Part shown: piece by piece, positions 6,652 to 7,853 of the stretch | Layout: the number at the start of each line of letters is the position of its first letter | How positions within the stretch are numbered: position 1 is the stretch's first letter | Program-made: the position numbers and the translations under genes | Notes under the pieces: model-generated | Database searches by the model: none | Told to the model about the DNA's origin: nothing | What the model saw: the letters and a program-made list of their open reading frames with translations, nothing else | DNA from: Desulfobacteraceae bacterium | GTDB lineage: Bacteria > Desulfobacterota > Desulfobacteria > Desulfobacterales > Desulfobacteraceae | Assembly: GCA_023140455.1 (NCBI GenBank) | Contig: JAGLLQ010000420.1 | Location: 1 to 7,853 of the forward strand | DNA length: 7,853 nt | Direction of reading: 5' to 3'

Positions 6652-7853
6652 GGTTTCCTTGCAGCCTGTACTTCATCAAGCCGTGAAATTTTGGTGATGT
6701 TGGGTGCTGAATGAAGGAGCTCGGGATTTTCTTCAGCTTCTTTTGCAATAGTTTTTACAGCATTAATAAATTCATCAATGCTTTGTTTAGATTCTGTTTC
6801 AGTTGGCTCCACCATAAATGCACCTTCTACAACAAGAGGAAAATATACTGTAGGAGGGTGAAATCCAAAATCAAGAAGTCTTTTTGCCATATCCATAGTA
6901 GTTATATGAAATTGAGCCTGATTTTTATCGTTAAATACACATTCATGCATACAAGGTCTGTCATATGGTAAATTAAGTGTTCCTTTTAAGCTTTCTTTAA
7001 TATAATTCGCATTAAGGACAGCATATTCACTGACTTGTTTGAGACCTTTACTTCCCATGGATAAAATATAAGCATAAGCTTTTACTAGAACATTGAAATG
7101 TCCATAAAATGTATGAAGTCTGCCAATTGAATCTGGTCGGTCTTCTACAATTGTGTATTTATCATCTTGTTTTCCAATTATTGGGACAGGTAAAAATGGT
7201 TCAAGTTCTTTTGTAACCACAACAGGGCCTGAGCCTGGCCCACCGCCACCATGAGGTGTTGAAAAAGTTTTATGAAGGTTTAAATGCAGAACATCAATAC
7301 CAATATCCCCAGGCTTAACATATCCCATGATGGCATTCATGTTTGCACCGTCACCATAAACAAGCCCTCCTTTTGCATGAACAATTTCAGAGATTTCTTT
7401 AATGTTTTCTTCAAACAACCCCAATGTATTTGGATTTGTAATCATAATACCAGCTGTATCTTCGTCCATAACTTCTGCAACGGCTTCAGGTGTTAAAACA
7501 CCATTCTCATTAGATGAAATATTAATTGATTCATATCCACATAATGTAGCACTGGCAGGGTTGGTTCCATGGGCAGTATCTGGGATTATAATTTTTGAGC
7601 GTTGTTTTCCCTTTTTTTCATGATAGGCATGGATGATAAGCATGCCGGCAAGTTCACCATGGGCACCTGCAGCAGGTTGAAGAGTAGTTGCGTCCATACC
7701 TGTAATTTCTGCAAGCATTTCCTGCATATCATGCATAAGCTTTAGTGCTCCCTGTGAACTATCTTCACCTGAAAGAGGATGTGCTCCTGCAATTTCTTGT
7801 TTAGAAGCCTGGACTTCATTAATTTTAGGATTGTATTTCATTGTACATGAGCC
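6636..7853 (-). CDS. gcvPB: Glycine dehydrogenase (decarboxylating) subunit 2, C-terminal 405 residues (5' end outside window)
   Basis: This is the beta-type half of the PLP-dependent P-protein. With GcvPA it decarboxylates glycine and passes the aminomethyl group to the lipoyl arm of GcvH. The Met at 7841 is not the start: the frame runs on to the window edge, reading GSCT just before MKYNPKINE, and GSCTMKYNPK is a conserved internal GcvP motif. About 80 N-terminal residues are therefore missing, judged from the usual 480-490. Seen here are HPLSGEDSSQG, LQPAAGAHGELAG, DTAHGTNPASA and the PLP-lysine segment LHLNLHKTFSTPHGGGGPG. The lysine codon is at 7269-7271. The C-terminal region includes FMVEPTETESK, typical of the subunit. 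The presence of a separate subunit 2 implies a gcvPA gene just upstream, outside the window. The last 16 nt overlap the start of the lipoate fusion gene, which suggests one operon. Confidence 0.96.
   Translation of the reverse strand, partial: GSCTMKYNPKINEVQASKQEIAGAHPLSGEDSSQGALKLMHDMQEMLAEITGMDATTLQPAAGAHGELAGMLIIHAYHEKKGKQRSKIIIPDTAHGTNPASATLCGYESINISSNENGVLTPEAVAEVMDEDTAGIMITNPNTLGLFEENIKEISEIVHAKGGLVYGDGANMNAIMGYVKPGDIGIDVLHLNLHKTFSTPHGGGGPGSGPVVVTKELEPFLPVPIIGKQDDKYTIVEDRPDSIGRLHTFYGHFNVLVKAYAYILSMGSKGLKQVSEYAVLNANYIKESLKGTLNLPYDRPCMHECVFNDKNQAQFHITTMDMAKRLLDFGFHPPTVYFPLVVEGAFMVEPTETESKQSIDEFINAVKTIAKEAEENPELLHSAPNITKISRLDEVQAARKPCLRG
6656..6660 (-). promoter_or_regulatory. Ribosome binding site of the lipB-lipA gene
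   Basis: On the minus strand AAGGA is followed by four bases and then the ATG at 6651. It lies inside the last codons of gcvPB. The spacing is slightly short, but it supports this start, and its position implies translation linked to gcvPB. Confidence 0.65.

Noticed and set aside
7839..7841. ATG at 7841 (minus strand) as the start of a short GcvPB.
   Set aside because: The frame continues upstream with GSCT, part of a conserved internal GcvP motif, so the gene extends beyond the window.

Overview
The window is an AT-rich, fully coding bacterial chromosome segment with no mobile elements, RNA genes or CRISPR. It contains seven genes in two convergent blocks. The gene set includes a two-subunit type glycine decarboxylase, a lipoate gene fusion, an ileS-lspA-lgt cluster and an Lgt with the GRVGCFFAGCCYG signature. 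Together these look most like an AT-rich member of the Desulfobacterota, probably near Desulfobacterales. That placement is an inference from gene order and protein flavour, not a measured phylogeny.

Plus-strand block (1 to 5029): the 3' part of ileS (isoleucyl-tRNA synthetase), lspA (signal peptidase II), lgt (prolipoprotein diacylglyceryl transferase), holA (DNA polymerase III delta subunit) and pyk (pyruvate kinase). The first four are packed with junctions from a 14-nt overlap to a 12-nt gap. pyk follows after 25 nt and has its own strong Shine-Dalgarno site. LspA and Lgt catalyse successive steps of lipoprotein maturation at the inner membrane: Lgt attaches diacylglycerol to the lipobox cysteine, then LspA cuts the signal peptide.

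Minus-strand block (7853 down to 5026): the 3' part of gcvPB (glycine dehydrogenase subunit 2) overlaps by 16 nt a 541-codon gene that fuses octanoyltransferase (LipB) to lipoyl synthase (LipA). The two halves of the fusion carry out the two consecutive steps of lipoate assembly on a carrier protein. The glycine cleavage system needs lipoylated GcvH, so the cofactor-making enzyme is linked to the pathway that uses it. The LipB-LipA fusion is the most notable item here.

The two blocks meet tail to tail with stop codons overlapping by 4 nt, leaving no intergenic terminator. The longest non-coding stretch is the 25-nt holA-pyk gap. I see no undescribed defence, mobile or regulatory system in this window.
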